A DNA stretch of 64,000 nt from assembly GCA_009760855.2 (NCBI GenBank), contig WPIO01000015.1, forward strand, positions 945,001-1,009,000. The letters run 5' to 3'. The stretch's first letter is position 1, and each line of letters opens with the position of its first letter. The position numbers were made by a program, and so were the translations under genes. The DNA comes from Cristatella mucedo. Lineage: Eukaryota; Bryozoa; Phylactolaemata; Cristatellidae. Shown piece after piece: positions 45,730 to 64,000 of the stretch. The notes below the pieces were generated by a model. It was given only the letters and a program-made list of their open reading frames with translations. It ran no database searches and had not been told where the DNA came from.

Positions 45730-46200
45730 TCGTCGGCGCTGTAGTAGCCGAAGCACTTAAAAGGTGCGACGCGGCGGCGGCGACGGTCAGTGGTCGCGCG
45801 CTCTCCGAGCTCGCTCACCTTCGTCTCGACGCGGCTGCTGCTGCGTACCTTCCTCTCTCGCGCAGGCGGCCGCAGCCTGCTGCTCGCTCGCTCGCGGCTG
45901 GCCGCACGGCTCGGCCCTCGCTGCGTCGGTCGAGCGCGAGGCCTTTAATTCAATGACGCCTACGAGGGGTGGGGTCAGCGAGCTCGGCATCCCGCCCTCG
46001 ATCGGTCACGCACGAGCGCGAGTGCGAGCGGGCGGCGCGATGCGCGTCAGCGCCTACTGCCGCCAGCCATCGTTCCTGTCTCGTGCGACCGTCGGAAGCA
46101 GCTGCGAAACTTTATCAGCGCCCATTCGCGTCACTGACCACCCCCCCCCCGCCCCCCTTCGAGTTCGTGCTCGAAAAAAAGCTGTCCTGCTGGGCTTATA
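45730..46200. other. GC-rich spacer
   Basis: CpG-rich, with open frames on both strands and no recognised family. A C-run lies at about 46141-46150. Confidence 0.3.
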
Positions 46201-46206
46201 AAGAGA

Positions 46207-46590
46207 TCAACTTTCAATGTCACGTTCTAAGGACGATGTCGCCCGACGACGTTCGTAGCTTACGACCGGCTCAACTTTCAATGTCGCGTTCTAAGGACAA
46301 TGTCGCCCGACGACGTTCGTAGCATACGACCGGCTCAACTTTCAATGTCGCGTTCTAAGGACGATGTCGCCCGACGACGTTCGTAGCATACGACCGGCTC
46401 AACTTTCAATGTCGCGTTCTAAGGACGATGTCGCCCGACGACGTTCGTAGCTTACGGCCGGCTCAACTTTCAATGTCGCGTTCTAAGGACGATGTCGCCC
46501 GACGACGTTCGTAGCTTACGACCGGCTCAACTTTCAATGTCGCGTTCTAAGGACGATGTCGCCCGACGACGTTCGTAGCTTACGACCGGC
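46207..46590 (+). repeat. Six tandem 64-bp units
   Basis: Units start at 46207, 46271, 46335, 46399, 46463 and 46527, each beginning TCAACTTTCAATGTC. A 5-bp stub of a seventh follows. Only a few positions vary (for example GTCACG/GTCGCG, GACGATG/GACAATG, AGCTTACG/AGCATACG). Each unit has several CpGs and GACGACGTTCG. A length of 64 does not keep a reading frame, so the array is not a coding repeat. Confidence 0.97.
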
Positions 46591-46761
46591 TCAACACCGA
46601 CCGCTAATTATTTATTTCCTCCAAGGAGAGCGTGGAATTTCAGTCAATGACGCCACACTGGTTTTGCCCAGGGGTAAGGTGCTCGTCTTTAATGATCAAG
46701 ATCGTGGGCCCTGCGGTGCATGTAAAGTGCCTAGGTATTTAAATATATAACCAATATAATT

Positions 46762-46895
46762 CGTTTCATATAGCGTCCGAAGAGAACTCGATCACCATTC
46801 CAGGCGACACACACATGCCGAAGGGCTCGAGCCCACGACCTCGATTGTCAAAGGGGAGCACCTTAACCACTGAGTCAAACCAGCTTGGCAATCAA
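46762..46895 (-). mobile_element. tRNA-derived SINE with L2-like tail
   Basis: The minus strand starts AAGCTGGTTTGACTCAGTGG (box A) and GTCGTGGGCTCGAGCCC (box B), the same head as the copy at 7517-7673. It continues to a tail with GAGTTCTCTTCGGACGCTAT. Confidence 0.8.
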
Positions 46896-46899
46896 CTTC

Positions 46900-47745
46900 T
46901 CTTAAGGCGATACACATATAAGCAGCATCCACATATTTTGCGAGCATTCGAAGTGGCAGTTGTAATGCGATCCAGTTCACGGGTTCACACCCCTCAGTAG
47001 CTCGTAAAGGCTTGCTTTCCGCAGCATTAAGGTTGCCTCATTCTTTCGCTCTCTCACTCTCGCGCATTCCCTCCTCTCTCCTTCTCTTGAGACGCCGCAC
47101 CCTGGGAGGGAATGGGCAAGATCTGCCGCTGGCAAAGGGGTGCGGCCAGCCCCCCCCGAAGTCTGGTCCGGTGCGGTGGGCAAAAAGTAAGCAGATCGAC
47201 TCACCTAGAGCGCTTCGAGCACGATCGCGGGTCGATTGCGAACGAGAGGATTTCACCCAATCTTTATTTACCGGCAGACAATCTGGCCGACAGTCTAGTT
47301 CAGTCTTATCTCGACACCCGTGCACCAAGACTCTTCAAGACAAACACGCACACCTTGCCCCACATACGAGCGATTTTACGGGGGAAATACTGCCCCGGCG
47401 ACTAAGGACGACTTCAGCATTAAATGCAGCTCTATGCAACCAGGCTGAGAGCCCACAGGGTATCGAATAGCCAAAGGTCAGTCACGACCCTTGACCTCCA
47501 GAGAAGCCACGGCGCCTCGACCGTCGCTCCGTCGAGGATCTACTCCCTAAACCAGGAAAGACCCCACTTGTATTCCCTAATCGCGAGTGGGTACACACTG
47601 GGGCTCTATTCCATAACTAGTAGCACACGCACAGCACACATTCAGAACACAGATTGTGAATCGCTGGGGCTTCTCAGACGAGAGTTAAGGTGCTCACCAT
47701 TCACGTCCTAGGAGTTCCCCCAGCTATCAATACCTTAATGCCCTC
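46900..47745. other. No recognised gene
   Basis: Open frames of up to about 150 codons without domain or splice support. Confidence 0.3.
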
Positions 47746-47748
47746 TGC

Positions 47749-48026
<278 letters not shown>

Positions 48027-48709
48027 GATATAGCCACCTAGGCTCTTCCTCCGTTATAAACAGTAAGAGAGGCGGGTTGAATAGGTAGAACTATACTATT
48101 TCCCCATAGTATCTGCCGGCATCTGCCACCTTCCAGTTCGGCTTAAATTGCTCGGCCATCAGGCAACTCCCACTCTGACCGATTTTCGGCAGAGATCGAC
48201 AGGTTCCGACACGTCAAACACCAGTTTCCGCGGACGGACTGACCCTGAAAATCTTAGGCGGCTAAAACTGCCTCGCTCCGATCGAGGGCACCTTGCCATT
48301 TCGCTCGCCGTTCACGTGTCACATCGCGCTTGCCGTTCAAGGACGAGTAACCTCCCTCCTTTCTAGTATATCTGCGCCTAAAAATGAGGCCAAGCTGACG
48401 GTACGCTGCGCCCTTTCTCTGCGGCCGATCTGTACGGCAGTCGCACGACTTCTCCCCTGCGGTCGGCGTAATGCATCAACCATTCTAAGATTGTGAAGCT
48501 CCTCCAGACATGTATTTTAGACATCCTATTGCGTATTTCGAGAGGTAACGGGAGAGGCGCCTGGCGCAATCGCGAGATGGAGAGCTCGAACGAGCGCTGA
48601 ATGCAGACCGAACAAGCGAAGGCATCGAATCTAAACTTCGATTTGTTCCCATCAGCCCCACGACGCCAAACATCCGAGATCCACGAGCTGGCAAAAAATA
48701 AAGCCCCAT

Positions 48710-48715
48710 TTTAAT
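48710..48715 (-). promoter_or_regulatory. Candidate poly(A) signal (ATTAAA)
   Basis: ATTAAA on the minus strand, about 150 nt downstream of the stop codon of the four-exon gene. Confidence 0.4.
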
Positions 48716-48866
48716 CACTTTTATCAGCAGCCGCGATACAGCAGTGGCCTCGAACAGAACCACTCTTGACTGCTGTAGAGTGCTGAGACATCGAATCTGC
48801 TCGTCGAGTCGGCGGCTGCAGATCTATCTACTGCGCTCGAGCGGTGGCTACGACCGAATGGCCGCC

Positions 48867-56706
<7,840 letters not shown>

Positions 56707-56759
56707 TGAGAAACCCACTAACGACTCTGCTGCCACCAGCGGATCCACGGGAGTATCGA

Positions 56760-58060
56760 CAAGGGTTGCAGCCCCCTAACGTCGGGTCGGGCGTGCTAAA
56801 AGGGGTGCTGCCCCCTTATACGAGCGGCCGGCTAAACCAGCGACAAGTTTCAGCCCCCCCCCCCAATTAACGATTAACCACCTCAAAAGCAGTGGCACGC
56901 CTAGTAAAAAAAAAGAAATCGTTCGCAGTGGCTAAAACAGCCAATCGATTCATTATCTCAAGCTAGGATTTTGTAAACCCGCAGTTTTTTGCCCGCAAGG
57001 CCACCATGAATCAGTTAAAAAAAAGAGTAAAAATGCCGTCAAGCCATGACTGAACTAGCACAGCACAAATGGAATCCTTGGACTAGTCCTGCGATGCGCT
57101 TTCTGCATGAAAAGAATGCGTCTACTTGATTTCGCTCATTGATTGACTGGACAGTTCTTTTAATGGGGCCGAATCCTGGATGAACAAAAAGAAGAAATTA
57201 ACCTGTCCATTTCCCGTGCCGGCCAATCATAGGGAGGCTGAACGAGAATACACTGGGGTCCCGGGTTAGAAACCTAATCTCTTCCTGGATTGGGCTCGTA
57301 ACCCCGGTCATTAGTAAACCCGATAGTGATTTCCGATCAAGTACTATGAGAAAATTTGTAATTCATCAATGAGTCCAACAAAAAATTATTAAGGGTAAAT
57401 GTCGAGATACTGAGAAGATGAGTACAACAATCGAGTAGTTGTTTAGAGTACCTTTCAAAAGACAAACATAATAAAAATGGAATCTGAACTTTTGAAGATT
57501 TCCACAGAAAAGTAAAGCATAAAACGATTAGGCAGACCACGCCCAAACCGGTGGCAACGTATTTACAGGTGGAATTCTTTACCGATCTCTGCATCCTATA
57601 CGACTTATGTTTGAACTTACTTAATCTTAGTACATTAAGGTACATGTTTGCAGCTTGCTTAGGTACATGCTTCTGACTTTCAAACAACTTCATTTATAGA
57701 GTAACTTCTCGCGGTGAAACTATCATAACTCGGCGAATACTTGAAGAATTGAATATGAAATTTCAAATTTTAAGTCCAGCTCCACTTGGGCATCACTGCA
57801 GTAGTTCGCTTCTGATTTCGTTTTATAGCTTTCACTATGCATGCCATTAAATGTCCTTGAAATTAATATTCTGCAACAATGGACATTTATAGAAAAGTCA
57901 TCCGAACGAAATCAGAAAATCATAAATAAACTACGGTGGTTTACAAGCAAAGCTGAACTTACATTTGAAATACCACAATGATCCATCAAGTATTGACTGA
58001 GTTATGGAATTTACATGGCGCACAGTTACACTGTAAATGAAGCTGTTTAAAAGTCACAAT
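56760..58060. other. Upstream of the four-exon gene; no other gene recognised
   Basis: Includes the presumed 5' UTR or promoter. A 118-codon AT-rich minus frame at 57337-57693 has one hydrophobic stretch but no family resemblance. A C-run lies at 56855-56864. Confidence 0.3.
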
Positions 58061-58150
58061 AATAATAATAATACTAATGTACTTGATAAAACGCCCTCAG
58101 AGAACTTAATCTCTTTATAGGCACTTTAAATTTGCTGCAAAGGGAAGCAA
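58060..58150 (-). mobile_element. LINE family 1 tail
   Basis: ATAATAATAATACTAATGTACTTG, then ACGCCCTCAGAGAACTTAATCTCT: the reverse complement of the family hairpin and TTA tail. Confidence 0.8.
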
Positions 58151-59584
58151 GTACCTCAACAAGATGCAAACATACATTGATTGTACATTGTACATTGACA
58201 TTACATTGACAGCACATTGACGTGCCAAGGTTCAACAAGTTGGGGGAAAGTCGTATAAGATGCAGAGATCAAAACTTTTTTATTTTGTTGGTCTTTTGGT
58301 TCCTGTTTACTTATGGGTTAGACGTGGTTTTCCTAATTATTTTTCTATGCTTTCATTTAATGTAGAAACCATCAAAACTTTATCAACATCAAAACATCAT
58401 TAGCATGCGTAAATAAATCATTGGTCGTCACGTGGAACAATGTCGCGATCGGTACAGGCAAGGACAAGTAATGGAGAGGCCTCTATGCCATGCATGTGAC
58501 TGCCCTCCTCCCCCTGGAGCCATCGAGCCCCTCTGGATGGCATCCGCGATGCCGCAAGAAGGCCAATAAGTACCTTCGAGTGTGCGAGCACCTAGTCTAG
58601 AAGTTAGAAGCGATATAGAGGGGGGTGCTGGGAGTAAAAGAGCTTGAGACCTTGAAGACCCAGAGTCGATCTGCAAATTTTCTGATCATGGCAGACGGCA
58701 GGCGGCTGGCTGACTAGCTATGCGTTCTGCCGATGCTGTCAGCTGGCTTGACTGCTCAGCAAGCGACAGACTGCAGCAGATAAACGGCTTTAATCTACTC
58801 CGATCGATGGAAGTGCTTCCGGCCAGACAGCAGCAGCCAGCAGCCGATCAGCCGACCAATCAGCGATGCAGCAAGGCAGCAGCGCGGAGCCATAGTCGAA
58901 GAACTACTGCAGCAGCAGGCAGCAGCTGCGCAGGATGGCAGGACAGGTGCGCACAGAGCCGTCTATTCGCTCTCGATAGATCTGAGGGGGGGGGCATGAC
59001 ACTTGAATTACGAACGTTTGCTCGCCATTCCACACAAGCACCCACCCAGCTCGGCCAGCCAGCCCGTCTATCGAAATCAGCTGCAGAGGAACAGCAGCAG
59101 CGCCCCGATCGACCGGAACTTGCCTTTCTCAGCAAATGAGCAGCCATGTCGCGTTTTCGAGCATCCACTTGCTCTTCAGCCGAGCCCAAGACATATCTCT
59201 CTTCGCGCACGTCCGGCTGTGGAGGCTCAAGCAGCAGCATCGTGCTGGCAGAGCTCACTGCACTCACGCCCGATCTCGACCGCTGGCGCTGCGGGGAACC
59301 AGCCCCCAACGACTGTCCGGTCTCAGTCGCCAAGGGTGTCCGGCTCTTCGATGAAGGCATAAACACCAACTCTGAATGAAAACCATCAGCAAGGTGATTG
59401 CCATGCAGCATTTCGTGACCAACCTTTCGCTGCTATGCATACAGAGAAAGGTACGAGCACTAACGATTCGAATGCATACGTGTTTAATTAACGTCGTTAC
59501 AACGATCTGCCAACTTCTTAGTAGCGAGACATTTTTGCGACGCGAATGCGATTTGATTTCCTGTTGCCATAACCACACGTTCCG

Positions 59585-59770
59585 GCCCCCTAAGAAAACT
59601 AAATCTCTTTCTTGGCACTTCGCATATGCTGAAAACTAAGGGCGTCAATTGACTTGCGATAACATGTAAAAGTACAGCATGCATTAACATATAAAATACA
59701 ATGCACACAGGTGGAGAAAATGCCACGAGGAACACGTCGTTTTAAGCTCTTGTTTAGATACGCTAAGCAT
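59585..59770 (-). mobile_element. Old L2-like LINE 3' relic
   Basis: CCCTAAGAAAACTAAATCTCTTTCTTGGCAC resembles the reverse complement of the family hairpin. The next 130 bp resembles the family 1 3' UTR. Confidence 0.5.
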
Positions 59771-59987
59771 ACGCTTACCTCCAGCTTGATTAAAAAAATT
59801 AAGGAGCTACTGGCCCGTGAGAATGTTCACCATGCATACAGTGCCAAGCATGTACAACGAAACCCATTTTTCTGCATAGCACATGAAGGCTGGCCACTGT
59901 ACTGCAACGCCCAGCAACGAAATTCGGCACAGGAAATTAAAAAGCTAAGTAATAAAAAAGCAACTAAGAAAAATAGTGCAACTCTCC

Positions 59988-60440
<453 letters not shown>

Positions 60441-60444
60441 TGTC

Positions 60445-61200
60445 TATCAGCCCGTCTCTAACTCTATGTGTCTATGTGTATACCTACATATGTACTGTAT
60501 GCTGGCATACCACATGCATATGCACCTTAATGTATAAAGTCGTCCCTTGCCACTTCTCGTTTCGACTTTTGCAGCTTCACTCTATAGTGGTTTTTTCGAA
60601 TAGGTGTATATTCATTAAAAAGTTGATTGAGATTGTGAAAACGATACAGCATGCTTGATTGCATGAGTCAATTATATATACCTGTATTAAAAATACAATC
60701 AATATACTATAAGTATAGAACGAGGAAGAATACGATGCCGTACTGCTGAAGATACTGCAACACCTGAAGATTCTCCTGCTGAAGTCGTGCCTTCGGAGGA
60801 GCAGTAACCTTGCTCTTCTTTGCTACGTCAGTACATATCTTCATTTTCATCGCTTTATCAGCAAACAAGTTGCACTATTTTCATAGGTTAGTGGTTGTGT
60901 GGAAAAATTGTGTGTGTAATATACTGTACAATCATAATAATATGCTATTTCTAACCTCTGATTTGTCTTATTTTCTTATTTCGTCTAATAAATTGGGTAA
61001 TGCGAGTGTAATGGTGACTATATGGGTGTTATTTCGTGTCCAGAGGGCTCTAAAAATGTTAAAAATCATATTTAAAAGGTTGTGAACAGGTTTGCATGCT
61101 CTAACTACGAAAATGTCGATTTATAAATAAAGAATCCTACTTAACGGATATTCACCTACCGTGGTAGAGTCTGGAACTGATAAAGCACTATAAATTAGTA
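60445..61200. other. AT-rich spacer, no gene recognised
   Basis: Short open frames only, in AT-rich sequence. Confidence 0.3.
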
Positions 61201-61239
61201 GGATTGTATATACATATATATGCATTTATATATACGCAT

Positions 61240-63035
61240 TAGCATATATAATAATAATATTGCACTTGCACTTGATAAAGCGCCCTCAGAGAACTTAATC
61301 TCTTTCTAGGCGCTTTACATTTGCTGCAAAGTGATACGCAATAGAATAGTAAGTAAAATCATGCTTGAAAAACAAACAAAATGAATAACATGGTTAGGGG
61401 TTACATGCACTGGGTCAGCATGCAAATGTGGTTAGTGGCAGCATGAACAGTGTCAGCACGCATAAGCACATCGAGGACGAATCACAAGGACCCACTAAAT
61501 GCTGTCCTAAATAGGTATGTTTTTAAGTTTCTTTTAAATGTGGTCAGGTCAGGGGATGTTCTGATGCAGGTCGGGAGGGAGTTCCAGGCTGTGGGAGCAT
61601 ACGAGCTAAATGCACGGTCTCCAAAGGATTTAAGGTTTGTACGAGGTATTTCTAGACTGTTGGATTCCGAAAAGCGAGTGGTACGATGCTTTGCCTGATG
61701 GGGTAGTATATCTGAAAGATAGGCTGGAGCCAAAGAATGAAGAGACCTAAAAGTGAGCGACAAAACCTTGAAGTCAATCCGTTGCTTGACTGGTAACCAG
61801 TGCAGGTCGGCGAGAAGTGGAGTAATGTGGCAACTGCGACGCTCACGACAGACAAGCCTAGCTGCAGAGTTTTGCACCAGCTGCAATCGCCTGATCGCAC
61901 ATGCTGGTAGGCCAGTAAGCAGTGAGTTGCAGAAGTCGAGACGAGATGTCACGAATGCATGGACCAACTTGGACGTGGTATCCTTATCTAAACAAGCCCT
62001 AATTTTAGCAATGTTATGAAGCTGAAAATAGGCTGATTTGACTGTGGAGCTGATGTGGTCGTCTAACGAGAGGTCGCTTTGGAATATGACACCTAGATTT
62101 CGAGCTGATGCAACTGGAGATATGCTGGCAGAGCCAATTTTGAAAGTCAGCCTTTCCAATTTCTGAATAACACTAGGTTTGCCCATAACTAGTAAGTTAG
62201 TTTTATCATCGTTTAGTTTTAGAAAATTTGCTGCCATCCATGATCGGATGTCATCAATGCATGCAGCAAGTGAGTTGAGAGAATTTGAGGTGCTCAAAGG
62301 CTGGGAGGGATCAAAGCAAAGGTACAACTGAGTGTCATCCGCATAGAAGTGAAAGCCTAGATTGTGCTTGGCAATCACATCAGCGAGAGGGAGAGTATAA
62401 ACGGTGAAAAGGACCGGACCTAGCACAGAGCCCTGAGGTACTCCATATTTTAGAGGTACTTCAGATGATCTTTGTCCATTCACGTCAACACTCTGGAGTC
62501 TCCCACTGAGATAGGACCTGAACCACTGCAGAGCAGTGCCAGTGATGCCCAGGCGAGATGAGAGGCGCTCTAGAAGTGCTTCGTGATCGATGGTATCAAA
62601 AGCTGCCGAAAGATCGAGCAAAACAAGAAGAGACACTCTACCCATGTCTGCATTCCTAAGTAGGTCGTTGTATACCCGAAGCAATGCTGACTCTGTGGAG
62701 TGATTAGCTCTAAAGCCAGACTGGAACTTACTAGCAAGGTGTGAGGTTTCGATATACGAGTTCAGCTGGTCTGCCACGACCCGTTCCAGTGTCTTTGATA
62801 GGAATGGTAGAAGGGAGACTGGGCGGTAGTTGCTTAAGTTCTCTTGGTCTAGTGTAGCTTTCTTGAGAAGTGGCCTGACTACAGCTTTTTTGAAAGGTGC
62901 TGGGACCTGACCTGAGGCTAATGACATATTAATGACGTTGGTTATGCATGGCAGCAGCAGATCAATGCAACGTAGGAGCAGGACAGTGGGAATAGGGTCC
63001 AGTGGACTTGTTGTCTTCTTTGATTGAGATACGAG

Positions 63036-63036
<1 letters not shown>
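61240..63036 (-). mobile_element. LINE family 1 (L2 clade), young 5'-truncated copy with intact RT frame
   Basis: The minus strand has one open frame from within the TA repeat to the stop at 61482, giving about 515 element-derived residues with no stop or frameshift. Motifs: [49 protein letters not shown] and the C-terminal T-T-F-K-R-N-L-K. It lacks the endonuclease part and the start. The 3' UTR ends in the two-stem hairpin (about 61275-61318) and a short AATAATAT tail. Both flanks are TA-rich. Compared with the 23.45-25.38 kb copy it differs at about five residues. The RT domain could fold, but no start or promoter is present. Confidence 0.93.

Positions 63037-63037
<1 letters not shown>

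Positions 63038-63097
<60 letters not shown>
63038..63097. repeat. (TA)n microsatellite at the LINE 5' end
   Basis: About 30 TA units directly abut the truncated 5' end of the LINE copy. Confidence 0.97.
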
Positions 63098-63098
<1 letters not shown>

Positions 63099-63109
63099 CA
63101 ACATAAAAA

Positions 63110-63890
63110 AATCACGCCCTATTTAAGTAAGAGTACAACCACCGAACTAGTTCACGTGTTTGTGACTTATCACCTAGATTGCCTAAATTCCTTTATCTTG
63201 GACTACCGGCCAATCATCTTAATCGTCTGCAACTGGCAAAAACTCAACAGCTGGTCAATCGTCAACGGTGCAGCTGCAACATCACAGCACTTCCAACTGA
63301 GCTTTACTGGCTCCCTGTAAAGCATCGAATCGATTTTAAGACCCTCCCCCTCCGCCTAGTGTACAGGTCGCTTAACTCACTTGCATCATCCTATCGATAC
63401 GACCTCCTTGCTCTCACAGTCACGTGCCCTCCACACCACCCTCAGCATCTGGTCTTCTCGCCATCCCTCGCACTAAATTGAAATAATTTGGTGATTATGC
63501 CTTCAGCTCCCATAAACCAAAAGCCCTGAACTCGCTTCCGGCTATGGTCACCTCCTGCGATGACCTAGCACTTTTAAAGTCTCAGATAAAGACGCATCAA
63601 TTTTGCACAGCACTCCCTAGGCGCAGTGAACTTAACTTTTTTTCGTTGTCCTTTGCATGCATACCTGTACTTGATTCAATGTGTGTTAGTAGCCATAGGT
63701 CTTACTAACCGGTGGCTGCAAGTGTAGCTATGTTTGCTTCGGGACTCTGGCCTATGCATGATCTCGCTTGCTTAGTGCCGTATATTTCACTAACCCCATG
63801 AGACTAATTCTCTTGCAGCAAGTTCTAAAGCGCCTGTTTAAGTTCTCTCTGGGTGATATGCAAACAACCAACTATTATTATTATTATGTG
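63110..63890 (+). mobile_element. LINE family 3 (L2/CR1-like), 3' part
   Basis: Plus-strand coding remnants (Y-L-G-L-P-A-N-H-L-N-R-L-Q, I-T-A-L-P-T-E-L-Y-W-L-P-V-K-H-R-I-D-F-K) are followed by a 3' UTR, a tail containing TCTAAAGCGCCTGTTTAAGTTC and TTATTATTATTATG. It is the best copy of this lineage in the window. Confidence 0.8.
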
Positions 63891-64000
63891 CTCATTTTTA
63901 ACGTGTAACAAACTAAATGTAAGATAAGTGCTACCTTTTGCACCGATACTCTGGACCACAAACGTCTAAGGCCAGAAATTATTGCCATATCAACCCTAAA

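Noticed and set aside
57337-57693. 118-codon AT-rich minus frame with a hydrophobic stretch
   Set aside because: No family match, no splice or poly(A) support, and within the length expected by chance in AT-rich DNA.

Overview
This is a window of a multicellular animal genome, probably an invertebrate. The evidence is spliced genes with GT-AG introns and conserved phases, many LINE and SINE copies, long GA/CT and TA microsatellites, and CpG-rich patches around exons. I cannot name the species. A DRC10/IQCD gene implies motile cilia or flagella.

Four host gene models can be supported, all on the minus strand. (1) 1186-3410: the first five coding exons of a HIP1/HIP1R/Sla2-type endocytic adaptor, encoding most of the N-terminal half of its ANTH domain. 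The gene runs off the left edge. (2) 35498-39677: a complete two-exon gene for DRC10/IQCD, a nexin-dynein regulatory complex subunit. (3) 43736-44794: an apparently intronless, very GC-rich gene for a charged helical protein I do not recognise, with a poly(A) signal downstream. (4) 48867-56706: a four-exon gene whose phases close exactly into a 309-residue protein. Its family is uncertain, and a ciliary EFCAB12-like protein is only a weak guess. Its 5.3 kb third intron holds a LINE fragment, TA repeats and a Tc1 relic.

Most of the rest is mobile DNA. An almost complete LTR retrotransposon (27823-32142, minus) has two LTRs, a 5-bp target duplication, gag with a zinc knuckle, protease, RT, RNase H and integrase, but its RT is broken by a deletion and frameshifts. 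A much older relative lies at about 11640-12290. L2/CR1-like LINEs of at least three lineages are scattered throughout. Two copies of one lineage, at 23.45-25.38 kb (plus) and 61.24-63.04 kb (minus), are almost identical and therefore young. Many tails share a two-stem 3' hairpin followed by TTA repeats, and tRNA-derived SINEs carry a similar tail, which suggests parasitism of the LINE machinery. There are also a pogo/Tigger-like MITE (13917-14089), a Tc1-like transposase relic (about 51215-51720) and a tRNA-Asp-derived pseudogene (33172-33243).

Tandem and structural repeats include six 64-bp units at 46207-46590, six long GA/CT tracts, several TA tracts, and a perfect palindrome with 20-bp arms around a TA core (22835-22942). 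Long stretches at 12.5-19.4, 33.3-34.6 and 52-54 kb hold little I can recognise. I found no CRISPR array, operon or prokaryotic-style system.
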